From: Marchantia polymorpha subsp. ruderalis | Lineage: Eukaryota; Streptophyta; Marchantiopsida; Marchantiales; Marchantiaceae | NCBI GenBank assembly: GCA_037833965.1 | Contig: AP031352.1 | Location: forward strand, 9,652,501 to 9,716,500 | Reading direction: 5' to 3' | Length of the DNA stretch: 64,000 bases | Shown here: positions 1 to 12,500 of the stretch, piece by piece | How positions within the stretch are numbered: the stretch's first letter is position 1 | Layout of the letters: every line of letters begins with the position of its first letter | The notes under the pieces: generated by a model | Told to the model about the DNA's origin: nothing | The model's database searches: none | What the model saw: only the letters and a program-made list of their open reading frames with translations | Translations under genes and position numbers: made by a program

Positions 1-3000
1 TATCTCGCTCTTATCACTTACGATGATTTGTAACTTTTATCCATTATGATAATGTTAGTTGATCACATTCATGTACATGAAAGACTTTTTGTATGTGTGG
101 ACATCCCATGTTTAGTTTTGAGTTTCTGCGTTTTATGGGTGCTAATAATACTGGTGTAAATCTGAAATGTCAAGCCTTGGTGCTTGAAGTAATTTCAAAC
201 TTATGGAAATAAAAAAAAAATCATCTCAGCAAAGGTTAGGCATGCGTCAAACTTGCTTCCATATCTATAGTGGGCATAATGGACTACGGAAATTACTAGC
301 AACAGAAATGTAATAATGTCAAGGTGAGTGCAGAAGGCAAAACGCTGCAAGACAATGAGCAACAAATGAAATGTTTTGGTACAGTGAGGTCTTGAGAAGA
401 GCACAACAATTTACTACAAAAGATTTTTAGGATATTAATCTACCACGCTTACTATTTCAGGACTAAGTTTGCATACTCATATTCATATGCTTGAATATTC
501 CTCATGATGTATACAAGTCCTCGTGCAGTGAGATAAATACATTTCTTGAATGATTCAATAAATACATTTATTTTTTTCACATTTCACTTGCGGTGGAGAT
601 GCACGAAATGTCTGACCAAGATATGGATGGTTTATTTAGATTCCTTGCTCGATTTACCATGAGATACGTATTGGCGCACATGTGTATCTATTGCATTCAG
701 TCATTTAGACATCATGAGTGCATATAATTGCAGTGTGCTTTAGATTTTGTCATTGTGAGAAAGACAGGTTCAATTGGTTGGTGATGCTTATTCCAGACCT
801 CATGTTATCACCATGCGAGACATTTAAGCCTCGTCAAATCATAGGGATTTATGTCATGAGAGCTTAGCAATTTTTTTAAGAGAAGAAAACAAGTCTTCTT
901 CTCCAAATGCAACACGTAAGGACGAAAACAACCTTCGACTTGCATGTGCCCATTCTGCCTTTTGATCTCATGCTTTGGCGTTTGCTTTGCAACTCAATCC
1001 ATGTGGTAGCATCCCGCCTTTTATTTCATGACTACCCTTTTTTATTGGTAGTGGGGATTTGTATGGTGACCGGAGCCATTTTCTCCTAGTTTCTCGCTTT
1101 TGTGTTGTAGCCCCATCTTCCCCCTTGTGCTTCGTCCATGTACGATGAGATCTTCCCATCTTTCTTGCTGTGATTCTTATTTCCTCTAGCAGGTTCGGAC
1201 AATGTTGTCTCCTTCAGGAGAACACGGTTAATCGTCTTCTGCAGTCTATATTACCAATGAGCCATTCAGAGTCAGGAACCCCCCTTTGCCAAAAGAGATT
1301 CCAGACCTTCTCAGGAAGATGCAAAACCCCTCTATATTTCGTGTTATGAACTCCTGTTTTCGTTCATATTTTCGAGTTTCCTCCGTGTTTTGGACTAATG
1401 TTATGTCGAGATTGACATATAATATAGGACAATCAAAATGCAAGACGACGATTCCATGTGTTCAAAATTGTTCCTTCTAGGGGGAACATATATGCCTCGA
1501 GAGTGGATGTACAGTACTGTAGAGTACGTTTGGATTTTGAGCATCTACCATTCCTCGCTGTGGGCGACCACTAGACATGAAAATTTGAGACATCTCTAGA
1601 TGAGTAGGTGAACACTTGAGACATTTTCTAATAAGTGTAAAGATAGCATAAGAAGACAAGATGAATAGGTGTAACCACTACACGTAGCAGCTTTACTCTC
1701 TCCTCCGGGGCCTGTGAACAGCTTCAAAAAGTGCAGATGATGTTCAGATGATGTTCCACAAGAAAACATAGAGAACTATTTCCGTCAGCGATTGGCTTTA
1801 CTGTAGAATAAAAAGGGTGAGATATACCATCGTGATTGATGTGGTCTGCCCATATCTCCCCTCGTTTACAACATTTTAAAACAACCTATGGGGATAATAT
1901 GTGTGACAGCATCTATTGCTGTGGTAATAGTAATTATGTGTTCACAGCAGTATAACATGGCATAACATTGCTCACAACCTCTATGGTGCCCCGGCTATAT
2001 TCAATCGAAGGACACATGCTGCCAGTCAAGCACGGATGTCATGCATTGGGTTAAGTACCAAACAGTCTATAAAATCTCCAACTTTCGCCTGATTCAAGAG
2101 TTTATCAAAACCAAACTCCGAAATTAAAGTCTCGGATGGATTTCTTAAGTTCCTTTTTGAAAGTGACTTTGGCAAGGTTAAAGCAGTTCCAAAGTACCAC
2201 GGCGTGAAAGAGAGTATATTACAAAATTTGTTGGCTTTAACGCAGAAATCCGACCAACGAGCAGTGTCCAATCGTACAGTATCTTTCAGCTTCGACATGC
2301 ACATCCAACGAGCGTAGCCTAGCTAGCTGACATGTTCCTCTTCACGGTGAGCAAGTGATCTCTGATATCTGAGTACCCTAGGTGACCTGACAGGCCACTC
2401 TGAGTTCAGGATTCCCTGGGTAGGGAGGAACACCTCGTTTCGATCTTCTGAACAGACAAAATTCCGCAGATCGGCGTTCCCTCGGCGGACCTTGGAAAAT
2501 CTCATGAACGAACTACTAAAACTAATACGTGGAGACGGCCTTCTCAGTGGAATGACTGGAATTTCCTGCCAGCTAGTCTAGACCGCTGTCGCCTTGGGCT
2601 CGTGGTTTTGGGGTAGAGCTAGGTGAGAAGTCTAGTCGTTCCTCTTGCTTTTGCTCAACGTAGGTGCAGCTGCGCTTCCTGCATGGTTGCATGGCTTCCC
2701 AAGCAGGTCCAAGTAAACACTGTACTGTACCTTGGCCATGGTAGATGTCAATATCTGGTGGGTGGCTTCGCCTTTTAAAAGCCTGAAAGTCGAGTACGAC
2801 AGCAGCCGTTCCAAGTCCGGCAAAGTCATTCGATGTTATGAACAATCTGGCTTCCGAAGAGCCATGTTAATGGATCATTGAAGAGTCGTGGGTGCACCTC
2901 TTGCGCTTTCAGTACACTGAAATGTCGACAGATTGAAAAGGCCTCATGCCTTTCGTAGAGTATGTGCTTTGAATCGGAAAGGGCCAAGTTGGAGAGAAGG

Positions 3001-4455
3001 TCGCTTTGGAAGTTGAGACAAGCCTAAATTGCGGCTTCAGCCAGCTTCCCGGGCAACGCCTTCAAACACAGACCCAGATTCTTCATGCTGGCTGATCACC
3101 CTACAAGGCAAGCAAGTGAACTGTTTCGACTGTTGAGGTGATATGAAGACGCTCGATGTACAGTACGCCCAAAGGACAGTGCACTGTGCGTCCGTGTCCG
3201 TCTTGAAGCTTTCGACATATTCATATTCGATATTATGACAACCTCGGACCCACAGCAGATTATGAAAGAGGCCTCAACAGTTATTTTCATGAGGGCCTGG
3301 TGTATATGAATCGACCTCTCTGACGGTGTCAAATTATCAAAAGAAGCTACCCTGTTTAGAACCCAATACAAGACGTTGTACTACTGTAATTCGCTGTAGG
3401 AAACTATCTTCTTCGCGCTCGTCAAAATGGCTGTTTGGCTGATTGATTTCGTGTTCACAAGCCTGGACAATCTCCGAGCACCTCGGCTCGAAAGCTGCCT
3501 TCTTCGTGGCTTCATATTCATTTCAAGAGCCTTCAACCCAAACACTGCAGACACCTGCATCCCTCGTTCACATCAACTTTCGGCACGCGTTAGATTAAAC
3601 TCTCCCTAATAAGCGCCCTACAAATCAAGGCTGGATCCGGCCGGGTGATCCGACTTCTTAAGCCGACTTACCGTTTGTACCTACTCGTGTTGACTACATA
3701 CGGGAGTCAGTGTGGTGACACTAATGGACTCCACACAAGACCTGTACCTGTTATATATGAGGAAATGTTGGATTGACTTCTCTATTCGGAAGATCTGGCA
3801 AAGTAGTGTCCGAGTGTAGGCATATTTTTCCTTTTTCCTTCCCTCTTACGTTTTCTCTAGAATATGTGTCCGTAACGATATTATAGTGCAAAGATGACAC
3901 CTGATGAATCATTTCTCAGGGACAGGAATATGTTTGAGAAAATAATAGCACAAACTGACGAGGAGAGTCTCAGCGCATGGTTCACATACAAGTTTCGATT
4001 ACATAAATAAAATAACAGAAAAGTGGAGACAAGATAAGTGAAACCTAAATCTTTGTTGTAATACAGCGTTCTCATAATACTTAATAAGGATTTGACGCGG
4101 ATGTATATAATTAGATTACATAAAAAATAATTCAAAAATATAACGATATAAAAATCTAAAAATAAATAAATATATTAATTAGAGAACTTTATATGTGTTA
4201 ACGAAATTAGTTGAAAAACAATGCAGTATTGGCTGCATTCAAGATACAATTTTGGTTTCACTCCATCGGCCAAGTTCTACTCTATGTGACTAGGTCTTAA
4301 ATCATGAATCTTGAACGGGTATGTTTTAACATATCTCTCAAATCATTGTAATGTGAAGTATGTTTTACTGTGACTAGCACATAACCTTCTCTACGTTGTT
4401 TTATATTACCAAACTGCGGATGATGTATATCATATACATGATATAAATTAAATTG
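1..4455. other. Intergenic region, no gene recognised
   Basis: This is moderately AT-rich DNA with only short open frames (longest about 92 codons, on the minus strand near 2026-2304). None shows a protein motif I recognise or a convincing chain of phase-compatible exons. The stretch 4130-4450 is noticeably more AT-rich than the rest. I see no RNA gene. Short exons of an unfamiliar gene cannot be excluded by eye. Confidence 0.5.
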
Positions 4456-4456
4456 A

Positions 4457-4612
4457 TCTAAATTACTTTTTTAGTGTACTAAATTAGCCTAAATGAACTT
4501 TGTAAGGAGATTAAATTCGCCTAAATTAATGTTTTTGAATAGACTAAAGTAAATTTTTCGAGGAGACTAAATTATACGTATTTAGGTAGTTTAGGCGGGA
4601 GACTATTATATC
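4457..4612. repeat. Degenerate short tandem repeat, 30-35 bp unit
   Basis: A motif like AGACTAAATTAGCCTAAAT recurs about four or five times with heavy divergence, for example around 4481, 4508, 4541, 4565 and 4590. Each copy tends to be introduced by a T-rich run and GAGGAGA. A related string of TAGCC-CTAA words occurs again near 51905-51975. This looks like an old minisatellite or part of a dispersed repeat. Unit boundaries are approximate. Confidence 0.45.
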
Positions 4613-4891
4613 CATGCCTGTGTATATGTAATGAGAATTGGATCGCTTAAACCTGCGTTAGATGTAGTTCAATTGTCAAGAGCATACCGAAGCACGCAAT
4701 CATCACCTCTTTCATTACAAAGGTATTGAGGGTAAAATATCTGGGTCTTGAACGATATCTGTTTCATAAGCCCCATGGTTATTCATGGTTTTCTGCGACT
4801 AACTGGGAACATTACTGAGGCGTTTGTAGCATTGGTATTCACCCGTGCAAACAACACGGTAAAATTTTTACTCCTGATTCTCAAGCGAGAG

Positions 4892-4931
4892 TAAAAGCTT
4901 TGTCCGATGCCATTATCGGACAAGCTTTTTA
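4892..4931. repeat. Hairpin, about 16-bp stem, 6-nt loop
   Basis: The left arm 4892-4908 and right arm 4915-4931 are complementary apart from a one-base bulge. The arms contain AAAGCTT and GTCCGAT with their complements, and the loop is GCCATT. It stands alone in intergenic DNA with a T-run closing the right arm. Function unknown; it may be a short fold-back element. Confidence 0.7.
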
Positions 4932-6317
4932 TATACACGAATACAAAGATTCACATGGAATTCGATGAGGCAAACGAGAAAATCTACCCGATCACTGATT
5001 GACACGCACATACCTGAACAAAGAGTGCCTTTAGTTCGATGATTATGGTAGATGCAAAGGAGAAAGGTAAAACAGAACGTGGGTAGAGAATAAGAGTCGT
5101 GATCGACCAGAACTGGACCTACAGACGAGGGAGATGGGGAGGGAGATGCAACCCCAAAGCTTTCCTGTACCAACTGCCTCCTCTCGCCCGCCCGCCCGCC
5201 CACCACTTGATACACTCCGCTGGGTGCGGTTGCATGAAATACTGGGACGTGTATACACCTCAAGGTTTCAGAATCCCTTCTTTGAAGGCTGGGTGGTGCC
5301 TGCCGAGAAGTCGATGAGCTTATGAGCTGGGATAGCTCGATCTAGACTGTTCAGCAGATACTACTGCAAAACATACGTGGGAATGAGGCAATCCGAATTC
5401 CAAATCTCGATTTTGAGTTACAGTGCCAGTTTTGGCCTGATGGGGATTGCAGCTCGGGGCCACTATGCGGAGAGGGGGTGAACATTCAGCGCTCCTTTTT
5501 TGCCGACTGTAGCCGCTGATGCGACAGGGCCTGTCCTGTTCTGGGTAGCATGCAAATCGCTTTTCTTTTGTTCACTCGCTGAGGTAGCGAGCGAATCTCG
5601 TGCCTTTCGGCGTCCAACCTCTTCTGCTGTTGTGCTCCGAAGGCAGGCGGTGTTGTGGTCATGGGAATTGGAGAGACCGAATTGAAAAAGGGTGGCCGGA
5701 CACGACCCTCGAGACAATGGAGGAGGTGGGGGGTAAACGCTAAAATGCAATAATGCTGCATTATCAGTTGGAAGTTCTCCGAGGCAAAAAGCAATGTCAA
5801 ACGAATCCTCGAGCTCAGCGAGCTCTAAAACTCGTGGCCTGTCGGCCGCAAAATTGGGCAAAATTGCATTTTATTGGAATCACATTGTAGATACATCCTC
5901 CGAACTTCATATCAGAACCTCTCTCTAGCTCGCTCGCTCTAAGTCTCCAATTGGCCTTATTTTCTTCTATGAAAGGCCTCTGAACCCGCCCGGCGCGTTG
6001 CTGGCAGATTCCCTATTCTCTCCTCTCTTCTTGCTTTTCTACGCACTCCTTTTCTCCTCTAACAGAATTTTCACAACCCTGAACCTTCTCGGGCGCGAAC
6101 AATGATTCCACCCGAAGAAGACAATCATTCTGCTCACCCAAAGGGTAGATGGACACAACAGGTCGACATCGCATCCCTCAATTTGATGGACAAAGGACAG
6201 GTCGACAAGGGAACACGGTTGTACAGAAAAAAGCCCACAACATACTCTCAAATCGGAAACGCAAGCTTTCTCTGACGATCTGCACAAGCAAAAGCTCGAA
6301 TCATTGGCTACTAGTAG

Positions 6318-6342
6318 CTGTCAGCTGCCGCGCAGCTGACAG
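6318..6342. repeat. Perfect 10-bp inverted repeat
   Basis: CTGTCAGCTG at 6318-6327 is followed by a 5-nt spacer and its exact complement CAGCTGACAG at 6333-6342. It lies roughly 280 bp past the glucanase stop codon, so it could sit in that gene's 3' untranslated region on the minus strand. Confidence 0.6.
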
Positions 6343-6622
6343 GCAGACATCCATCCTTCCAGATGGGTCCGAATGCTCCCCTCCGCCAGGAAAATGACAT
6401 CCAGCCTCCCTTCCGGAAGAACCACCGGACTGTGCTCTTGTTCAACGAAAGCCTCTGCGCCTGGGCACCCTAAGTTGCTTCTTTCCTGGGTCGTCTTGTT
6501 GAGTGAAGACTAATGGACTACAATACATGATGTTCTGCGCGAAGGCCTTCACGCGAGATACTTGTGCACTTGTGCGCCGCTGACGAACGAGGCCTTCTTT
6601 CTATACATGATTCCTGCTTCGC

Positions 6623-8828
6623 TCATGGCTCGACATATAAGTAGGTGCAGGTTCCGGAACCTGTGGAGGCAATTTCGAGAATTGTCAGAATAGCCCGTTG
6701 TAAGGCGAGGACTGACTGCCACAGGAAATTGAACAATGTAATTCTAAAACACGCTCTGAGGGATCCAACTGCAAATTACTGTCTAACATCACACTCGCAC
6801 AGCAGACAGATAAACAAGCTACATTCCCAGCGGAAAGGGGAACCAATCCAAAGCAGAAATCAAAGAAAAACCGATCGTCGAGCTCAATGAGTTCCGACGT
6901 TGAACGACAGACAATGCCTGAATCAGATTTCCAAGTTCTCCGCCTCAAAGTCCACTAGACAGGAAATTCAGGCCGAGAAAAGGGCCACAGGAGCCTGGAC
7001 TCACTTGGATCTACGGTGCTGAGCTGGGCAGTTCCGCCGAAATCGCAAGTGCCGCCAGTCTTCTTGTGCGTTTGGTAGTACTGGTTGAAGGCGTAGGAGC
7101 TGTGATCATGGAGAGAATTGGGAAGGTAGCACGCAGCTCCGGCTTGAATGAGAGCGCAATCGGCACCACCTTGGCCGCACGCGTAGTCTAGAGCAGGCTG
7201 CAAAGTTTCAGGTGTAGCAGCAGGATTCGCAATACACCAAGTCCCGGCTGTGACGAAGGGCTGGGAAGTGGCAGGCGAGCCTGCCGAGTCCTTGGGATCG
7301 GTTGCTGGAGGCGTGGTGGCGGTAGGAACTTGGAGAGGAGGATAGGCGTCATCCTGCAGCTTTCCTGTGAGGTCGACCGGGTACACTTCGGATCCATTGG
7401 CATACAGGAGTCCCCAATTGCGCTCAGTAGCAGGTCCGGGCTTCTGATCCTCGTTGAAGAGAGCGAAGAGGTAGGTGGGGATGAACACTCCTGCTCTCTT
7501 GGGAGTTCCCGTGGGGGGGCTGGACAGCACACGGCGAACCAGACGTCTGTTGTAGTAGGCAGCGTAGGCGATGTTGGCTCCAGTTTGGCTTGCATCTCCA
7601 GCAGTGGGCCACCCTGTTTCACCGACAGCGATTTTGGCTTCCCCGTATCCCACTTTGTCCATGGCAGCGATCAATGCGTCGAGCTGGGCATCCAGAAGAC
7701 TCTTGTAAACATACGTTCCGTCCTGAACTGGAACCAGCTGCGGGCCATTTCCGAATAGAGCATAATCTACCGAGATGTCGGTGGGATTGCTGGCCCAGGC
7801 GAAGTATGGGTACACATTGACGAACAAGGTCGAGTGTGTCTTGGTGAGCAGAGCCAGAATGGGCTTCATGAGTGACATCTCAATGTCGCTGCGGAACTGT
7901 CCGGCCGAAGGTGGGTACGAGAGCCCCAGGATGTCCATGGCCAAGGAGGTGGTGATTTTCACTGTGTCCGACAAACCCCTTTTGACGAGCGAGTCGTGCA
8001 AATTGTTCATTGCTGGGAGCACTTGGTACCAGGTGAGGTTGAGGGCGGGGTAGGAGAAGAGTTCGTTTCCGACTATGATGAATCTAATTTGCGTGCGCGG
8101 GTAGGCGACGACATTGGCTTGGATCCACTGGTCTGCGACGTTCGCGTCTCCGGCCAATCCTCCGATGAGATCGTGCGTGACTGACATAGCAACTTGAAGG
8201 CCCGAGTCTCCCAAAGCCGTGAGCACTGAAGCATCGGCGTCGTAGATTCTCACTTTTCCAATGTTCATTTGCCTCATCAAAGCCACCGCCTGCGTCGGGT
8301 TGGGGATGTTGTCTGCAATCCTGCCATAGTTGATCCCGATTTTCTGATCCTCGACAAAATCTGCGACACCAGTGACGGACGCAAAGAAATCAGACTCAAG
8401 AGACCCAATTCAAGAACTCCCGCAACTCATGCACAGAATATTGGCATTTCAAGATAAAGATTGGCTTCAACTTCCGCAAGATTGCGCGGAAGGTATCATA
8501 TAACAAAGGAGAGACGCTCTCAAGCAGTGGTCACCATCCCCATGTCATTCGGCTCGACCAGCTTATCCCGCTCTTCGAAAAGAGCAGATGCGAACAGAGG
8601 AATGAAGTACTAAAATCAGATATTCACTTTCTTGGAAACAGAGTGAAATTGATACTGCGAGCAACTTGCGGACATCTTAATTTGGAAATTAAGATGTGGC
8701 GAGCTAGGAGAGTTGGAAATAAAACACGTACCATTATCGACTGCGGAAGAGCTGAGGATGCAGCTAACGAGAAGAACGAGCCCAAGAATTCTCTTGGCCC
8801 GGCAGCTTTCTGTATTTCTCCGAGCCAT
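6623..8828 (-). CDS. Glucan endo-1,3-beta-glucosidase, GH17 with C-terminal X8/CBM43 domain
   Basis: Secreted enzyme expected to hydrolyse internal beta-1,3 bonds of callose in the cell wall. I rebuild three exons: 8828-8732, 8360-7005 and 6660-6623, giving 496 residues. Introns are 8731-8361 (donor GTACGTG) and 7004-6661 (donor GTGAGT, acceptor CCACAG); both junctions are phase 1. Exon 1 encodes a signal peptide (basic start, then hydrophobic residues 14-30). GH17 runs from IGINYGRIADNIPNP (about 40) to about 376. The catalytic acid/base is E132 in VGNEL and the nucleophile E280 in VGETGWPT. A Pro/Thr/Ser-rich linker (377-402) leads to X8 (404-491) with the usual six cysteines: 408, 427, 434, 443, 471, 489. 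The last is supplied only by the 38-nt exon 3 (SSGTCTYLYVEP). The second exon also reads open past its donor to a stop at 6955-6957, but that version lacks the sixth cysteine. No GPI-type tail follows, so a free apoplastic enzyme is likelier than an anchored one. The start ATG has a good context (AAAATGG). Confidence 0.93.
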
Positions 8829-9470
8829 TTTGAGACCCAGATGGATCCTCACGTCAGAATTTCCAGGACGATGTGCAACTCAGAAGTTTTAGTGGCCGAC
8901 GACGATCGCTCCGACAAGGGACCAAAACATTGGCGTCTAGACTCGTGGCCCTGTCCGGACGAGCTCGTCTTCGTGGTCAGCTCGGGGAGAACGAAAGAGG
9001 TTGTTCTGCAGCTGCAAAACTGCGGAGTCCGGGATAATGTAGGCTCCGGAGAACCATGAACAGGGCGATGAAGTGTCTAGAAATGCGGATGCAGTGCAGA
9101 TAGGATGGACACGAGATTTCCTCCGCTCGAGTCGCTAGGTGTATATCGAGCTCGCACTGCACAGTCGTGGATGGCGACTGGCGTGTCAAAGCGGAATCAA
9201 AGAACTCAAACTCCGCCGAATGTTTCGTGACACTATCTACTCACTCGAGCCGCATTCGCATGCGCGAGTGGCAAAAAGAAACAAAGAAGCTGGACAGAGC
9301 TGGGCTGGAAAAACCGCTCGACTACTGAAGCTCGCAGGTGCCCGTGCATGCAGCGGCACACGAGCAGCCGCGTTTGATGGGAAAGAGAGAGAGATTAAAG
9401 GATGGCGACGAAGGACAGAGCGAGTCTGAGTCGGTTTGCAGGACTCACCACCGAAGACTCAACCTCTCGC
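8829..9470 (-). other. Probable 5' untranslated leader of the glucanase gene
   Basis: This is inferred from the TATA-like box at 9497-9503 and the start codon at 8828. The stretch has balanced base composition and a GAGAGAGAG run near 9384-9394 (CT repeat on the transcribed strand). Open frames here show no recognisable motif. A 5' intron is possible but no clear pair of sites was settled. Confidence 0.35.
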
Positions 9471-9496
9471 ACTACTCTCTGAGATCGAGTGCAGGG

Positions 9497-9503
9497 ATTT
9501 ATA
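9497..9503 (-). promoter_or_regulatory. Candidate TATA box for the glucanase gene
   Basis: The minus strand reads CATATAAATCCC here, a good match to a plant TATA box, about 670 bp upstream of the start codon. Transcription would begin near 9470 and give a leader of about 640 nt. The assignment rests on sequence only. Confidence 0.35.
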
Positions 9504-12500
9504 TGTAGTGTGTCACGGGATTCCCAGGTCGCTCCATTCTTTGCAGAGAGCTGAGCACCCACTCTATCGCTGTATGCTCCCCTCCCCTCCTGCCTATGGC
9601 AACTCCTCGGCTGGCCTAGCCCTCGCCACTAGGATCCAAGCCAAGGTTGGCGGATGCTGGTTGAGGTCAGCTTCAGGACGGGTCGTGTTGGGTGAGAGTA
9701 GCCCTCCATCCATCCCCGGGTCGGAGAGGGTGGGGAGGCGCGACCGTTCTGCAAAAATCTAACAAGATGCCCTGGCCGCTCTGAAGACGAGGCTCGCTCA
9801 CCTCGACGAGCATGATCCGAGTAAGTTACAGCATTACAGCATTACAGTTTCAGGGCGAGTTAGAGCTCCGAGCTGACGTTAAGCGACCAGGTCGTGACCA
9901 GGGCAGAACAGAACAGAACGAGGGGTACTCCGAACCTCTGCGCACACTCTGAGCAGAGGACGGGGACGGGACAGGGAGGGGGGGCAAAAGGGCCAGCAGC
10001 CACCAACGGCAAGCTGTCCCGGAGTGCTGCACTCTGAGACTGCGATCAGCGATTCGGTACCCTGACGTAGGATTTACCGGACCGGGGCATGGGGCACGTA
10101 CCGGAGTTACCACAGTAGGTCCGGTGACTCCGGTCAGGCAGTTCCACCGGTCTGATAAGCGAGTAATGTGGTCGGTCCCTAAGCGCCCACAATTGCGTTG
10201 CTATTGGTACCGTCGGCCCACTTGGTTTCCACCTGCAAACGCTCGGGAAAGAAACAATAACACCGCAAAAGCCTTTCGAGCAAAGCAATCTTTTCGGCTC
10301 CCACTAGTGTCCAACCGGCGTGGACCATCCGAAATTGCCCGTCTCTTTCCCCCCGGTACTCCATATCCGTGTTACCGGACGATGGATTTCCTCGTTCGCC
10401 GGTGCATGAAGTGGGAGCAGATGCCGAGGGCTAGTTCTGCTTCTTTTTCTCTTCCTTCCTCTTCTTCTTCTTTTCGCTTTACTATTTTCGCTTTAATAAT
10501 AATCGGGAATGGGGGGGGGGCAGGGCCGCTAATGTGCTCGTGGTGATTAATTACAGCGGCCGACGACGTGACGGAGTTGCTCCGGTCGATAATCCGGTTG
10601 ATATTCTGGAGGGTTGATTTGCTTTTAGGAGAGCACGCTGTGATTGGGGCAGGGAGCTTTGGTGAACGGCTCCATGGCTGGTGGCCACAGTTTCTGAAGC
10701 ACAATTTTGCTTAGCCATCATCAGATGTTGAGAGTCCAGAGCCTCCGGATGGGGTCTAAATATCGGAACGATGCGACCCATGTTCGATCGAGCAGAAGAT
10801 CCTTGTCCGACACCTGACAGTGAGGTCACACCGACTGGCCCTGCCTGCCTTCTACCTTACGCAGTCCGTTTGCAGCCCTGACATGTCTTCTGATCTAGTC
10901 TTTTTCTTTTGCCCAAGCTTACATCACGCTCCAGGCGCTTCCTTCACTTGGTCATGCGAATCCTGTTAGCGCGAATTAGTATAGGCAGGTTGTGGCTTGG
11001 AGTATTTTCAAGAAGAGCTGGATCCATTTCGATTCTGCGAGACGTACTGACTCTCTGACTCGCATTTGCCACAACTGGGCGGAGCCTGGCAGTGCTCGAG
11101 GCATCCATCGCTTCGCGTTTGAGTACCTAGTCACCGAATTGGCACCTCGTATTGTAGGGCAAGCTGTCAGCCGAGGATCGCCATTATTGCCGCAATAAAA
11201 AAACACCTGATGCAGTACGGATCAGATTGCTCAATGCTTTTGGGATGACCGCGAGCCTTGCCTTTCTCCTCTTCGATCATGCCTTTCTTACCATGGCGTA
11301 GAATTTCTTTAACTCGCTGTACTGGCTCCGTTGTGGCTAGCAAGCAAAGTGCACCATACGATGGCCATGCAGGGTCGCCATCGAGAGCTGTTACTCGACG
11401 CTTTCAGACCGGCTCGAGCTCACTCATAACTCGCTGTGCGTCTTCCGTTGGCTCGACTTTTCTCCTCCGCCATTGCCAGCTGCGAGCACTACAGTACCTC
11501 ATTTCACCATCGGTCTAATGCACTCTCGCTCTCCGAGTAGCTGTCCTATCAGAGCGAGAACTTGGCAGAATTGGCATCGGTGTTCGGATGTGGGGCCGGC
11601 TCTGAAACCTCAGTCGACTGATCACCAGGGAGTGGACCTCCCTCCCTCCCTCCCTCCCGCCCTTGCTCCTTCGCTGAATGGGATCTCCGCATAGCTTTCT
11701 CGCAGATCGGGGCCGCGAGGGATCAAAAGCCACAGCACGAAGGGACCTGTGGGGCCTGCCAAAGGTCCGTCCCCAATGCTTCAAAGCGAGCCACCTCGCT
11801 TGCTTGCATTCCTTCCATCTTTTGCAGACGGCTGAAATACGCCGCCATAGCCGAGGAGGACCTTGGCCATAGGTCGCGCTATCGATCTCGTCTACAGTCT
11901 CGCCCGTCGTCATACTTTCGGCGCTCCCTTGTGACCCTGACGACCGCGCCAAACCGCGCTTTGGCCGGGCTCTGAACGTGGTTCCTGACGCCATCATCAG
12001 GCTTCGCCGGGCCTACTACGTTTGATTGGTACTACACCCGATGCCGCCACGACATCATAGCCCCGTCGTACTGCAGTAGGAAATTCTCCTCTCCAAATTC
12101 TTTAACCTTCGCGATGCCGTTCTCGTACGTATCCTCTTCTCCTGGAGGCTCTGCGCGTCGCTGCTCACCGTGGTAAAGGCCTGCCATCGTACCACGGATG
12201 TGATTCAGCTGAAGTCCTATTCCACTTTCAGGTCTCCACTAACCGACTGCGTACGTTCTTCGTTCCCGGTTCCTGTACTCATGATCCGACGGCGTAGCTC
12301 AGTTCAAGAAACCCGATGTTGCCAGTTCAGTAAGTACACTTCCCCATCTTGGAGACAGTCGCGGACTTGTTTCCTTCGGCCGAAACCACAGCTTCGCGGG
12401 GTTCCATCGTGCTACGCCTTGTGTCGGTGACGATCGTCGATCCAAGGGCTGCGATCACCCCCACTTGAGATAGTCGGTAGCTCACGTGATTATCCTCCTT

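Larger units (their letters stand above)
4613..6622. other. Intergenic region downstream of the glucanase gene
   Basis: No gene recognised. It contains two hairpins (4892-4931 and 6318-6342), a short GCCC microsatellite at about 5186-5202, and pyrimidine-rich stretches near 5930-6060. Open frames of 80-130 codons overlap on both strands without recognisable motifs, and I treat them as chance. The part nearest 6622 should hold the 3' untranslated region of the minus-strand glucanase gene; no clear polyadenylation signal was identified. Confidence 0.45.

Noticed and set aside
6955..7004. Treating the glucanase as ending at the stop at 6955.
   Set aside because: A strong donor at 7004 and the 38-nt exon at 6660-6623 restore the conserved DPS-x-G-x-C ending, so 6955-7004 is better read as intron.
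7188..7758. Several 60-144 codon frames overlapping the glucanase on both strands.
   Set aside because: They are frame shadows of a GC-rich coding exon and have no motifs of their own.
11515..11997. 160-codon minus-strand frame with a stretch (AVCKRWKE) recalling an F-box helix.
   Set aside because: The similarity is a few residues only, no start or partner exons fit, and neighbouring frames are equally open in this GC-rich segment.
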